Source of the DNA: Arachidicoccus soli
Lineage (GTDB): Bacteria; Bacteroidota; Bacteroidia; Chitinophagales; Chitinophagaceae
Length of the DNA: 64,000 nt
Reading direction: 5' to 3'
Assembly (NCBI RefSeq): GCF_003600625.1
Contig: NZ_CP032489.1
Span: 1,302,001 to 1,366,000, forward strand
In this document: piece after piece, positions 36,959 to 46,100 of the stretch
Layout of the letters: each line of letters begins with the position of its first letter
How positions within the stretch are numbered: position 1 is the first letter of the stretch
Program-made: the position numbers and the translations under genes
The notes under the pieces: model-generated
The model's database searches: none
Told to the model about the DNA's origin: nothing
What the model saw: only the letters and a program-made list of their open reading frames with translations

Positions 36959-37486
36959 TTATTTTGCAATCATAGACTTTACCAGTTTCCCTCCTCCATT
37001 TTTAATGATTATATCTAACAATATAGCGGTAGCCATAGCGTCTCCACCCGCACGATGATGGTTTTGCATCTCAATCTTCAATTCCTCGCAAACCGTAGAT
37101 AACCCATGCTTTTCAAAGTTGGGAAATGTTTTTCGACTTAAATTAAGGGTACATAAAACAGGTGCGGTAAAATTATAGCCGGAAGTTCTCAAAAAGTGTT
37201 GCACATAAGGAAAATCAAATCCAACATTATGTGCTACAAATATCCGGTCTTTGAGAAGATTGAAAATATTTTCGGCCACATCTTCAAAATAAGGTGCTGT
37301 TGCTACCATATCATCACTAATGCCGGTGAGTTTGGCCACATATTTGGGAATGGGAAATTTTGGATTAATAAGTGTTTCATATCTACCCTCAATCTCTTTT
37401 CCATCGTATAAAATAATTGCAATCTCTGTAATTCCGTTGTTTTTCACCGGGCTACCCGTTGTTTCAATATCTACCACTGCATACAT
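36959..37486 (-). CDS. DnaQ-like 3'-5' exonuclease
   Basis: 175 residues. The DEDDh exonuclease motifs are present: VVDIETTG (motif I, residues 4-11), FVAHNVGFDFPYV (motif II) and HHRAGGDAMAT (motif III with His and Asp). It could proofread or trim DNA or RNA ends. The Bacteroidota relatives I recall often carry an added GIY-YIG nuclease domain at the C terminus; this one stops after the exonuclease domain, which may be natural or a shortened form. Confidence 0.88.
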   Translation of the reverse strand: MYAVVDIETTGSPVKNNGITEIAIILYDGKEIEGRYETLINPKFPIPKYVAKLTGISDDMVATAPYFEDVAENIFNLLKDRIFVAHNVGFDFPYVQHFLRTSGYNFTAPVLCTLNLSRKTFPNFEKHGLSTVCEELKIEMQNHHRAGGDAMATAILLDIIIKNGGGKLVKSMIAK

Positions 37487-37585
37487 AAATCTACCATTTG
37501 CATTTTAAAAACAGCAACAATGATAAGGCTTTTTTTGCTAAATAGACGGAGAAAGAAACCACTTACCGAAAAAAGTCTATAGTAA

Positions 37586-37615
37586 TTTGTCAAATTCAAA
37601 AAAAACTTATCTTTG
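37586..37615 (+). promoter_or_regulatory. Near-consensus Bacteroidota promoter (-33 and -7)
   Basis: TTTG (37586-37589), an 18-bp spacer, then TATCTTTG (37608-37615), 20 bp before the ATG at 37636. This is the best complete promoter in the window. Confidence 0.6.
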
Positions 37616-37635
37616 TTCTACAATAACAAAATGCA

Positions 37636-37863
37636 ATGCGTAAGTTATTTTTTTTCGCAATAATGCTAATCACTTTTGCTTCCTGTCAAACTGATGTGAG
37701 TGAGGTGTCTCTTTCTTTAAAAAAAGAAGTGAAAACCGGAATCCTTCATTCTCTTTTCAGTAATTCTTCTAAAAACTCTAGTGATTCCTCTGCTTCACAG
37801 CCAAGCATCAATCATTTCAATTTCTTTTTGAAAGATGGTTTTGCCAGAAAGTTTGGTCTATAA
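37636..37863 (+). CDS. Small lipoprotein of unknown function
   Basis: 75 residues. MRKLFFFAIMLITFASC is a lipoprotein signal with the modified Cys at 17. The remaining 58 residues are polar, serine-rich (SSKNSSDSSASQPS) and end FFLKDGFARKFGL. A near-consensus promoter and the clean signal peptide support a real gene, although I recognise no family. It lies 97 bp upstream of valS, which has its own -7 element. Confidence 0.6.
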   Translation: MRKLFFFAIMLITFASCQTDVSEVSLSLKKEVKTGILHSLFSNSSKNSSDSSASQPSINHFNFFLKDGFARKFGL

Positions 37864-37948
37864 GGGCTTGGAATAAGCTTCATGCTTGTCCTGGTTCCTT
37901 TTTTCAAATTCTCATTTCCTCAAATTATATAATTCATTTGCCTTCCAT

Positions 37949-37956
37949 TATATTTG
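37949..37956 (+). promoter_or_regulatory. -7 element for valS, near-leaderless
   Basis: TATATTTG ends 4 bp before the ATG at 37961. A start site about 5-7 nt downstream would fall at or next to the initiation codon. Confidence 0.55.
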
Positions 37957-37960
37957 CAAA

Positions 37961-40582
37961 ATGGAATTGAGCAAAAATTTTATCCCGGCAGAAGCTGAAA
38001 ATAAATGGACTTCTCTGTGGAAATCAAAGAAATATTTTAATAGTAAACCAGATAATCGCCCACCTTTTACAGTGGTAATTCCACCGCCAAATGTAACGGG
38101 GGTATTGCACATGGGGCATACTTTGAACGAAACTGTACAAGATATATTAGTACGTCGTGCCCGTATGACCGGTTACAACGCATGCTGGGTGCCGGGTAGC
38201 GATCATGCTTCTATTGCTACGGAAGCTAAAGTCGTGCAGATGCTAAAAGAAAAAGGCATTAACAAAGCTAAACTTTCGCGTGAAGAATTTTTAGAATATG
38301 CCTTTGAGTGGAAAGAGAAATACGGTGGTATCATTTACAATCAAATAGAAAGATTGGGATGTAGTGTAGATTGGGAAAGAGTTTCTTTCACAATGGACGA
38401 CCATTATTATAAAGCGGTCATCAAGACATTTATCGACCTCTACAACAAAGGGTTGATTTACCGTGGCGCGCGTATGATCAACTGGGACCCGGCTGCTAAA
38501 ACAGCCTTGAGTGATGAAGAGGTAGAGCATAAGGATGTACAAGGAACACTCTACCATGTAAAATATGTATTAAAAGAAGACGCTACAAAATATATTATCG
38601 TTGCAACATCACGTCCGGAAACAATTATGGGTGATGTTGCCATTTGTGTACATCCAGATGATAAGCGTTATGCACATTTAAAAGGCAAAGAAGTAATAGT
38701 GCCTTTGGTTAACCGAGCAGTACCAATAATTTTTGACGATTATATCGATATGAGTTTTGGTACAGGTGCTTTGAAAGTTACACCTGCACACGACATCAAC
38801 GATTATAACTTGGGCATTAAACACAATTTGCAGGTTATAGACACATTGAATCCTGATGGCACCTTAAGTGAAGCCGCACAGGTATTTGTGGGACTTGATC
38901 GTTTTGTTGCGCGTAAAAAAGTTGTAGAACAATTAAAGCAAGATAAATTGTTGGCGAAGGAGGAAAGCTATGCCACTCGTCTTGGCTATTCACAGCGGTC
39001 GGGAGCAGTGGTGGAACCACGTATTTCTACCCAATGGTTTATGAAAATGCAAGACCTTGCTGAGCCTGCCCTAAAAGCCGTTGTAGATGGTGATATAAAA
39101 ATACATCCGGGTGATAAGTTTTTAGCGACTTATAAGCATTGGTTGGAAAATGTGAAAGATTGGTGTATTTCTCGCCAACTCTGGTGGGGGCAACAAATAC
39201 CTGCTTGGTACACACCCGATGGAACTTTAGCCGTTGCCGCTACAAGAGAAGAAGCATTTGAGCAAATTAAAACTAAAAATGCGAATATTTCAATGGAAGA
39301 ATTGTCGCAGGATGAGGATGTACTCGATACTTGGTTTTCTTCCTGGTTATGGCCAATGGAAGTATTTAATGGAATTGAAAATCCCGAAAACGAAGATTTT
39401 AAATATTATTATCCGACATCGGTTTTGGTAACAGGACAAGATATTATTTTCTTCTGGGTAGCTCGTATGGTAATGGCAGGAATGGAATATGAAAAAACCA
39501 TCCCTTTTAAAGATGTTTATTTTACCGGAATGGTGCGTGACAAGCAAGGTAGAAAGATGTCAAAATCATTGGGTAATTCTCCAGACTTATTGAACTTGAT
39601 AGATACTTATGGAGCGGATGCCGTGCGTTTTGGCATAATGATCTCCTCTCCTGCCGGCAACGATTTGTTGTTTGACGAGGCTTCTTTAGAACAAGGAAGA
39701 AACTTCAATAACAAAGTTTGGAATGCTTTGAAGTTGTTGAAAATGTGGGAAGAGAAATTAGAAAAAGACAAAGCTTCTACAGAAACTACTTTTGCAATAC
39801 AATGGTTTGAAAATCGACTTGAACAAGTAAAAAAAGAAGTAGAACAATTGCATAAGCAATTTAGATTGAGTGAAGGTTTGAAAACAATTTACTCTCTGAT
39901 ATGGGATGATTTCTGTTCTTGGTATTTGGAATGGATAAAACCTCCATTTGGCGAAAATATAGATGCAACAATTTATGAAAGAACAATCTTCTTCTTTGAA
40001 GAATTGCTACAATTATTGCATCCTTATATGCCATTTATTACCGAAGAAATATATCATCAACTAAAAGAGCAGCAAGATGATTTATGTATAAAACAGTTTA
40101 GTGAAATAAAAAATGCCGATGAACATATTTTAGCACAAGGTGATTTATTGAAAAATGTAATTACCAATATTCGTGACGTTCGTAACAAGAATAACCTAAA
40201 GCCCAAAGAAAATATCCAGCTATATATTCAAACGGAGAATGAAGATGCTTTTACCCAAGTACAATCTATTTTACAAAAACAGATAAACGCTGAAAGTATT
40301 GATTTTACGAATGAAAATATTAATGATACTGTAATCGTCACCATTGAAAAAGATAGATTCTTTGTGGTACTCAATCAGCAAATAGACGCCGAAGCTTTGA
40401 AAAGCGATTTACTGAAAGACTTGGATTATCAAAAGAGATTTTTACAGAGTGTTTTGAAAAAACTAGACAATGAGCGTTTTGTACAAAATGCCAAGCCGGA
40501 AATTGTAGCCATCGAAAGAAAAAAACAATCCGATGCAGAGGCTAGAATTAAAACTATTGAAGAAAGCTTGGCAAATTTGTGA
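37961..40582 (+). CDS. valS: Valyl-tRNA synthetase
   Basis: 873 residues from the ATG at 37961. The frame is open 25 codons upstream but those codons overlap the -7 element and encode nothing conserved, while MELSKNFIPAEAENKW is the usual ValRS opening. Motifs: HMGH (50-53) for the HIGH box, the CP1 editing domain at ~150-400, KMSKS near residue 530, the anticodon-binding domain (~600-750), and a C-terminal coiled coil (DLDYQKRFLQSVLKKLDNER) that contacts tRNA. It charges tRNA-Val in the cytoplasm. The gene appears intact and of normal length. Confidence 0.97.
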   Translation: MELSKNFIPAEAENKWTSLWKSKKYFNSKPDNRPPFTVVIPPPNVTGVLHMGHTLNETVQDILVRRARMTGYNACWVPGSDHASIATEAKVVQMLKEKGINKAKLSREEFLEYAFEWKEKYGGIIYNQIERLGCSVDWERVSFTMDDHYYKAVIKTFIDLYNKGLIYRGARMINWDPAAKTALSDEEVEHKDVQGTLYHVKYVLKEDATKYIIVATSRPETIMGDVAICVHPDDKRYAHLKGKEVIVPLVNRAVPIIFDDYIDMSFGTGALKVTPAHDINDYNLGIKHNLQVIDTLNPDGTLSEAAQVFVGLDRFVARKKVVEQLKQDKLLAKEESYATRLGYSQRSGAVVEPRISTQWFMKMQDLAEPALKAVVDGDIKIHPGDKFLATYKHWLENVKDWCISRQLWWGQQIPAWYTPDGTLAVAATREEAFEQIKTKNANISMEELSQDEDVLDTWFSSWLWPMEVFNGIENPENEDFKYYYPTSVLVTGQDIIFFWVARMVMAGMEYEKTIPFKDVYFTGMVRDKQGRKMSKSLGNSPDLLNLIDTYGADAVRFGIMISSPAGNDLLFDEASLEQGRNFNNKVWNALKLLKMWEEKLEKDKASTETTFAIQWFENRLEQVKKEVEQLHKQFRLSEGLKTIYSLIWDDFCSWYLEWIKPPFGENIDATIYERTIFFFEELLQLLHPYMPFITEEIYHQLKEQQDDLCIKQFSEIKNADEHILAQGDLLKNVITNIRDVRNKNNLKPKENIQLYIQTENEDAFTQVQSILQKQINAESIDFTNENINDTVIVTIEKDRFFVVLNQQIDAEALKSDLLKDLDYQKRFLQSVLKKLDNERFVQNAKPEIVAIERKKQSDAEARIKTIEESLANL

Positions 40583-40687
40583 GGCTAGGTTTCATTTTTT
40601 TTGGCTGGCGACCTCGCTGGCCGGATATTTGTTTTTTGGGAATTGAAATAGTGAATAGTAAGGGTTATAATTTTAGATTTCTGAACT

Positions 40688-41170
40688 ATGATTAAAGAAG
40701 CTACAACACTTGATATTCCTTTCATTCAACACATTGTAAAGGTTACTTGGCCTATTACTTATGGTAAAATTTTATCCAATGTACAAATCAATTACATGTT
40801 GGAAAAAATTTATGCCAATGATTCTTTGACCGAACAAATGAACAATGGGCATCATTTTTACTTATTGATGGAAGATTCAGGGGCTATTGGTTTTATTGAT
40901 GTTGAAAAAATCAGCAAAAGAAAGACAAAGCTTCACAAGATATATTTGTTACCCGATCATCAAGGAAAAAATTACGGAAAAGTATTAATGGGCTTAGCTA
41001 TAGAGAAAGCAAAAGAAAATAATTCTGATTCATTGCAGCTCAATGTAAATAGATATAACCTCGCCTTGAGCTTTTATCTAAAACAAGGGTTTAAAATCGT
41101 TGAAGAAGTAGATATACCTATTGGTAATGGTTATTTCATGAACGACTATATAATGGAAAAGGCGCTTTAA
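40688..41170 (+). CDS. GNAT family N-acetyltransferase
   Basis: 160 residues spanning one GNAT domain. IYLLPDHQGKNYGKVLMGLA carries the acetyl-CoA pyrophosphate loop (Q-G-K-x-x-G-K), and NVNRYNLALSFYLKQGFK is the usual C-terminal pattern. The acceptor is unknown. A terminator overlaps its stop codon. Confidence 0.88.
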   Translation: MIKEATTLDIPFIQHIVKVTWPITYGKILSNVQINYMLEKIYANDSLTEQMNNGHHFYLLMEDSGAIGFIDVEKISKRKTKLHKIYLLPDHQGKNYGKVLMGLAIEKAKENNSDSLQLNVNRYNLALSFYLKQGFKIVEEVDIPIGNGYFMNDYIMEKAL

Positions 41171-41180
41171 GATAAGCGCC
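41161..41180 (+). terminator. Hairpin overlapping the GNAT stop codon
   Basis: GGCGCTT (41161-41167) pairs with AAGCGCC (41174-41180). The TAA lies inside the loop and CTTTT follows. Confidence 0.6.
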
Positions 41181-41207
41181 CTTTTAGGGTTAATGCCTTT
41201 ATGTTAA

Positions 41208-41642
41208 TTAGCTAATTCCCAATAATTCCACATCAAAAATCAATGTACTGTTAGCGCCAATTTCTGCGCTCACAGCTCTTTCACCATAACCCAAGTGTGG
41301 TGGAATGAAGAAGCGGTATTTACTACCTACATTCATCAATTGCAAACCTTCAGTCCAGCCCTTTATAACTCTATTCAAAGGAAAGGTCGCTGGTTGACCA
41401 CGCTGTACGGAACTATCAAAAATGGTTCCATTGATTAATGTGCCATGGTAATGACAGGTCACATTACTTGTGGCGGTTGGTTTCTCCCCCTCTCCTTCTT
41501 TTAATATTTCATATTGCAAACCGCTTTCCAATTCTACAACGGCAGGTTTTGTCTTATTCTCAGTTAAAAAGTCTTCACCCGCTTTTAAATTAGCAGTCGC
41601 TTTTTCTTGATTCTTCTTAAATAAAATATCCGAAATACTCAT
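41208..41642 (-). CDS. FKBP-type peptidyl-prolyl cis-trans isomerase
   Basis: 144 residues from the ATG at 41642; the frame is open 30 codons further but a -7 element (41657-41664) lies between, so the shorter form is preferred. There is no signal peptide, so it is cytoplasmic. A short helical N-terminus precedes the FKBP domain at ~55-143: VTCHYHGTLINGTIFDSS, then VIKGWTEGLQLMNVGSK and IPPHLGYGERA. It speeds proline isomerisation during folding. Confidence 0.92.
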   Translation of the reverse strand: MSISDILFKKNQEKATANLKAGEDFLTENKTKPAVVELESGLQYEILKEGEGEKPTATSNVTCHYHGTLINGTIFDSSVQRGQPATFPLNRVIKGWTEGLQLMNVGSKYRFFIPPHLGYGERAVSAEIGANSTLIFDVELLGIS

Positions 41643-41656
41643 AATAAAAATTTTTG

Positions 41657-41664
41657 CGAAAATA
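41657..41664 (-). promoter_or_regulatory. -7 element for the FKBP gene
   Basis: CGAAAATA on the plus strand reads TATTTTCG on the minus strand and ends 14 bp before the ATG at 41642. It decides the start. Confidence 0.4.
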
Positions 41665-41765
41665 GTTTTTTTATCCGTCTCTCGGCCAACTCTTTTTAAG
41701 AATATGACATTCTGTATTTGAGAAATAACCAATATTTAGTATATTTCGCAGAAATAATTCTCAAA

Positions 41766-42878
41766 ATGCATAAAAGATTTTTTAGGTTTCTCTTATTCTT
41801 ATTCTTACTTTTTTTTATAAAAATAGTTGCTTCTGCACAAGTAAAGAACTTACAAAAAACAGATAGTTCCTCCAAGAAGCAATATGTGGTAGCTATTGCC
41901 GGCGGCGTTCCTTTTGTTGTAGATCCTGCTACAAGTTCTGGTATATCTTTGGAAATTTGGCAAGCATTGGCTGCCCAATTAAACTGGCATTACAAAACCA
42001 TGACTTTTACCGATGTGCCTGCGGCTTTAAGGGCATTAGATTCCGGAAAAGTAGATGCGGTCGTTGGGCCCGTCAGTGTCACTTCGGAAAGAGAAACAAT
42101 GGCTAGGTTTTCCCAACCTTATTATCAATCAAGTTTATCTATTCTTTCCAGATCGGATCCACCTTCTCTATGGAGTAGGGTGAAACCTCTTTTTAGTTGG
42201 AAATTTTTTGTAGCGGTAGGTGTCTTTGTGCTGATACTAGCTGGTGTTGGTTTCTTATTATGGTTGGCGGAGCATAAAAAAAATCCGGAACAATTTGACC
42301 CAGAAATTGCACGCGGTGTAGGTGACGGTATGTGGTGCGCTATTGTAACGATGTCCACTACAGGATATGGGGATAAAGCACCGCTCACAACCCGGGGTCG
42401 TGTAGTAATGGGTTGTTGGATGGTTATCTCTATCATTTTTGCAACAAGTATGGTGGCAGGGATTGCCAGTACCCTTACCCTCTCCGGTTTAGGAACTTCT
42501 TCAATAGCGACAGCACAAGAATTAAGTGGAAAAAAGGTGGCGACAGTTTCTGGTTCTCCTGCCGAAATATTTATAAAAAAACATAATGCTAAAGAAGTGG
42601 CAATTCAGACCTTAGAACAAGGGTACAATCTATTGAAAAAAGGAGATGTGGATGCCGTGGTTTTTGACCGCCCTCAAATACTATATTTTCTAAAAGAACA
42701 TCATGATAAAAATGTGAGTGTATCTACTTCTGAGTATGCTAAAAAAGGTTATGGGTTTGCATTTCCATTAAAATCTAATGCAGAACACAAAGTAAATATT
42801 GCTTTGCTCAAACTACAAGAATCCGGCCGTGTGGATAGGATTATCAATGAATGGTTGAATGGGGATGATGAAAATTAA
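41766..42878 (+). CDS. GluR0-like ligand-gated potassium channel (prokaryotic ionotropic glutamate receptor)
   Basis: 370 residues from the ATG at 41766, which begins the signal peptide. The order is: signal peptide 1-24; periplasmic-binding lobe S1 ~38-130 (VVAIAGGVPFVV, then LRALDSGKVDAVVGPVSVTS); membrane helix ~145-168; pore loop with TTGYGD at 198-203, a potassium selectivity filter; membrane helix ~210-235; lobe S2 ~248-365 (KVATVSGSPAEIF, GDVDAVVFDRPQI). This is the topology of GluR0 and eukaryotic glutamate receptors without the third membrane helix. The ligand is likely an amino acid or small organic anion. It is divergent from the FKBP gene. Confidence 0.9.
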   Translation: MHKRFFRFLLFLFLLFFIKIVASAQVKNLQKTDSSSKKQYVVAIAGGVPFVVDPATSSGISLEIWQALAAQLNWHYKTMTFTDVPAALRALDSGKVDAVVGPVSVTSERETMARFSQPYYQSSLSILSRSDPPSLWSRVKPLFSWKFFVAVGVFVLILAGVGFLLWLAEHKKNPEQFDPEIARGVGDGMWCAIVTMSTTGYGDKAPLTTRGRVVMGCWMVISIIFATSMVAGIASTLTLSGLGTSSIATAQELSGKKVATVSGSPAEIFIKKHNAKEVAIQTLEQGYNLLKKGDVDAVVFDRPQILYFLKEHHDKNVSVSTSEYAKKGYGFAFPLKSNAEHKVNIALLKLQESGRVDRIINEWLNGDDEN

Positions 42879-42925
42879 GTTTTGAAATAGAATCATTCTT
42901 TTGATTTTACATTTAGCCTCAAAAA

Positions 42926-42958
42926 ATAAAGCCTCCCTTTTCACTTTGGAGGCTTTAT
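42926..42958 (-). terminator. Hairpin terminator for the GH31 gene
   Basis: ATAAAGCCTCC (42926-42936) pairs perfectly with GGAGGCTTTAT (42948-42958). On the minus strand a T-rich run follows. It lies about 160 bp past the GH31 stop and could also stop the convergent channel transcript. Confidence 0.75.
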
Positions 42959-43078
42959 GATAATAAATAGCAGCATTTATTGATTTATGAGCTTCAATTG
43001 AATCACTTACCCTGCAATTCTTCAATGCAAGCAGTAAATCTTCTTAATCTGCCAATGATATGGTTAGGGCTCGTCCCT

Positions 43079-43107
43079 AAATGTAGATTATCCTTTCGTC
43101 TACATTT
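43079..43107. other. Hairpin just downstream of the GH31 stop
   Basis: AAATGTAGA (43079-43087) pairs with TCTACATTT (43099-43107). A smaller TAGGG/CCCTA hairpin is adjacent. Either may aid termination. Confidence 0.4.
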
Positions 43108-43120
43108 AAAAAAACTTGGC

Positions 43121-46100
43121 TTAAAATTGTATATAGTTTAAACTTTTATCCACCAACATTCCATTATCCAGCTTAAAATTCATTTTGATATTTTGTTTTG
43201 CTTTGAATTTAATAAGGAAGATATTTTCATTACCATCCAATACTACTTTATTTCCAATATTTACAAAAGTGGGATAGAGCACTTTGCTGCCATCTGAATG
43301 TAATCTGTCATAAGTCAAATTTTCCATATCCTTGGTGTTAAGTGCTTGCACACCTAAATATTCATAATCTTGTGGATCGTAAGGCAATGCAAAGCTTAAA
43401 GCATTTACATTGGTAAGATTTACGCCTTTTACCAAGACTTCAATAGTTTCACCTTTTTTGTAATTTTGCTTTGCTGTACTTATCTCTAATGAACCTGAAA
43501 CTTTTGCAGCGTTATCTTGCATAGGTATTCCACCATCCAATTGAGTTGCAACTGTAGAGATATCGTAAGCATCTATTAAATCGTTTTTATTTATATCTCC
43601 TTTACTGATATAACCTTCAAAATCAGCATCACCTTTTCTTAGACCTGTATAGTTCATATAAGAAGTAAGATCGTTGTTGTCTATTTTGTGATCATTATTG
43701 ATATCTCCGGGTAAATAACTTTCGGTACCCGGTATTTTAAATACATATAATTCTCTACCAGATCCATAATTTCCACCACCTTCTGTCACGGAAATTTTTA
43801 TATATCTTGCTGCAGGATGATGCGTGAAATCAAATGTTTTTTTACCATTATCTCTAATATTCCAATCAAAGGCACCTGCTGCAATCCAATTGTTTTTGTC
43901 CAAGCTATAATAAACAGCCCCTTTTGCAAGAATGCCATTTCTGCCACTAATGCGAGGTAGGTATTCAAACTTATCTAATTGATTAATTGTCTTTAAATCC
44001 ATTACAATGTCAAAAGGAACAGCTTTTTTATCATAAGCCGTATGCCAGATGCTATTTTCATCAAAGTCGAATAATTTAGACAATTCATTGCCCTCTTCTG
44101 CTTTTGCGGTCGATTGAGCAGTAATTCCATGAATAGCAAACTCCAATGGATTGACGCTGGTTGTAGTTTTGAATGTTGTAAATGGTGAGGCGCTCTCTTT
44201 GTTTACTGCCCTTACTTTGAAGCTATATGTTGTTTGCGGAGCCAAATTATCAAACAAAAAGTGGGTGCCTTTTATAGTCGTATATCGCATATCATTAAAC
44301 TCAATTTCATAGAAATCTGCATTGGGGACAGCATCCCATGTAAGATTCAATGAATAGGCTGTTTTGTTGCTATCAAGGACTTCTAGGTTACTAGGTGCAA
44401 TCAATTTTCCAACATGTGTTTTTAAATTATTTGGTGTCTGAAATTCAAATCCTTTAATATCCAAAACAATACTATTTAAAAGAATATCTGTAGCTGCAAC
44501 TTTTACCCATAATTGAGGATTTTTAGTCATTTTCACTTTTGCAAATGCAGTTCCAGGTGTTGCAAATTGATTTAGATCTGGCGCAGGGTTATAGAAATAT
44601 GCATTACTATTTTTATTAAACTCTTCTAATGTATTTACCTCTATTAATCTTATTTTTTTGCCGCCGATATTTGCCGTAACTTTTTTAGGTTTTGCTGATA
44701 CATTTATTTTGAAATCTGTTGCTTTTTGTTTTACAAAACCATTGAAACTTCCTTTGGTTGGATGCACAGTAATAGTAGCATCGTTTCCTTTTACTTGAGA
44801 TTCAATAAGTGTAGTGGCTCCTACTCCATTTTTGTAAGCTTGCGTTGTTCCGTCATCATCGTATTGCGTAAAGGAAGAATTCCCAAATGGATAGATTTCA
44901 TAACAACGCAAATTCTTATCAATTTCTGAAACATGATTATTCGCATTATTCATGGGAATAATGGCGCCCCTTTTCACTAAGACCGGCAACTTCCATATAG
45001 GTGCATCAAAACTATTGATAATACAATCACCAGTGTATTCCTGTCCGGTAAAATAATCGACCCAAGTCCCTTTTGGTAAATAAATATTATTACGAATATC
45101 ATTACCTTCTTTATCCATTTCAGTGGCTTGATAAATGGGTGCAATCAAGAAACTTGGGCCGTACATAAATTGATAGGCTGTAGACTTTCCTAAAGTATAT
45201 GCATTCGCTTCACTTAAAAACATCGCACGAATCAAGGGTAAACCAGTTACAGCTTCTTTAGCGATGCTATATGTATAAGGAAGAAGTTCTGATTTTAATT
45301 TTAAATAAGTACGGTTAATAGAAGTTGTTGGTTCGCCCAATGCTTCAGGGTATTTTGGATTAGCACCCCATCCATCCATATTTAATTGCATAGGTGTAAA
45401 AGTTTTCCACTCAAAACCTCTTGCGTTAACGATTGGGTTTTGACCTCCAAAAATACCATCCATATCAGAAGTGATATTTGGTTGACCCGATAAACCGGAG
45501 CCAATAAAAGTGGGAATATGAAAGCGAATATATTCCCAATTACCACCCGTTTGATCGCCGGACCATACAGAAGCATAGCGTTGTGTACCTGCCCATCCGT
45601 CTAAAGAAATAATAAAAGGTCGGGCATCGTTACCATAATAAGGAAGAATATGACCAACATCTGAGACGCCATTCAATCCAAATGAATAGCCTGCGCCTAC
45701 CCAAGCAACATCGGTTTTTAAAACACGCACACCTGCATCGCGGACTTCCTTCACGATATCCCTTTGCAATAGTGCACTTATGCCTGGTTTTGGATGTAAA
45801 TCGGATTGTGTCCAAAGACCAATTTGTACGCCATGTTTACGCGCATAATCACCAAAAGATTTTAAGTTGGCAATATTACTATCCAATGTACTTGTTTGTC
45901 CGTAGCCTGCTCCATATCCATCATTGGGCAAAATCCAGCCCAAGGGCATATTGTTACTTGCATATCTGTCAATTACTGCCCGGGCAGAAAATTGATAATT
46001 ATTTTTTTCTCCATTAAGGGACTCTTTGATACCGCCATTGTCCTTTTGACTTTCTTTATAATGTTTGCCGTCCTCATATAGGATTCCTGTTGTATCATGG

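Noticed and set aside
37886-37960. Upstream extension of valS by 25 codons
   Set aside because: The extension contains the -7 element and encodes unconserved hydrophobic residues; ValRS proteins begin at MELSKNF.
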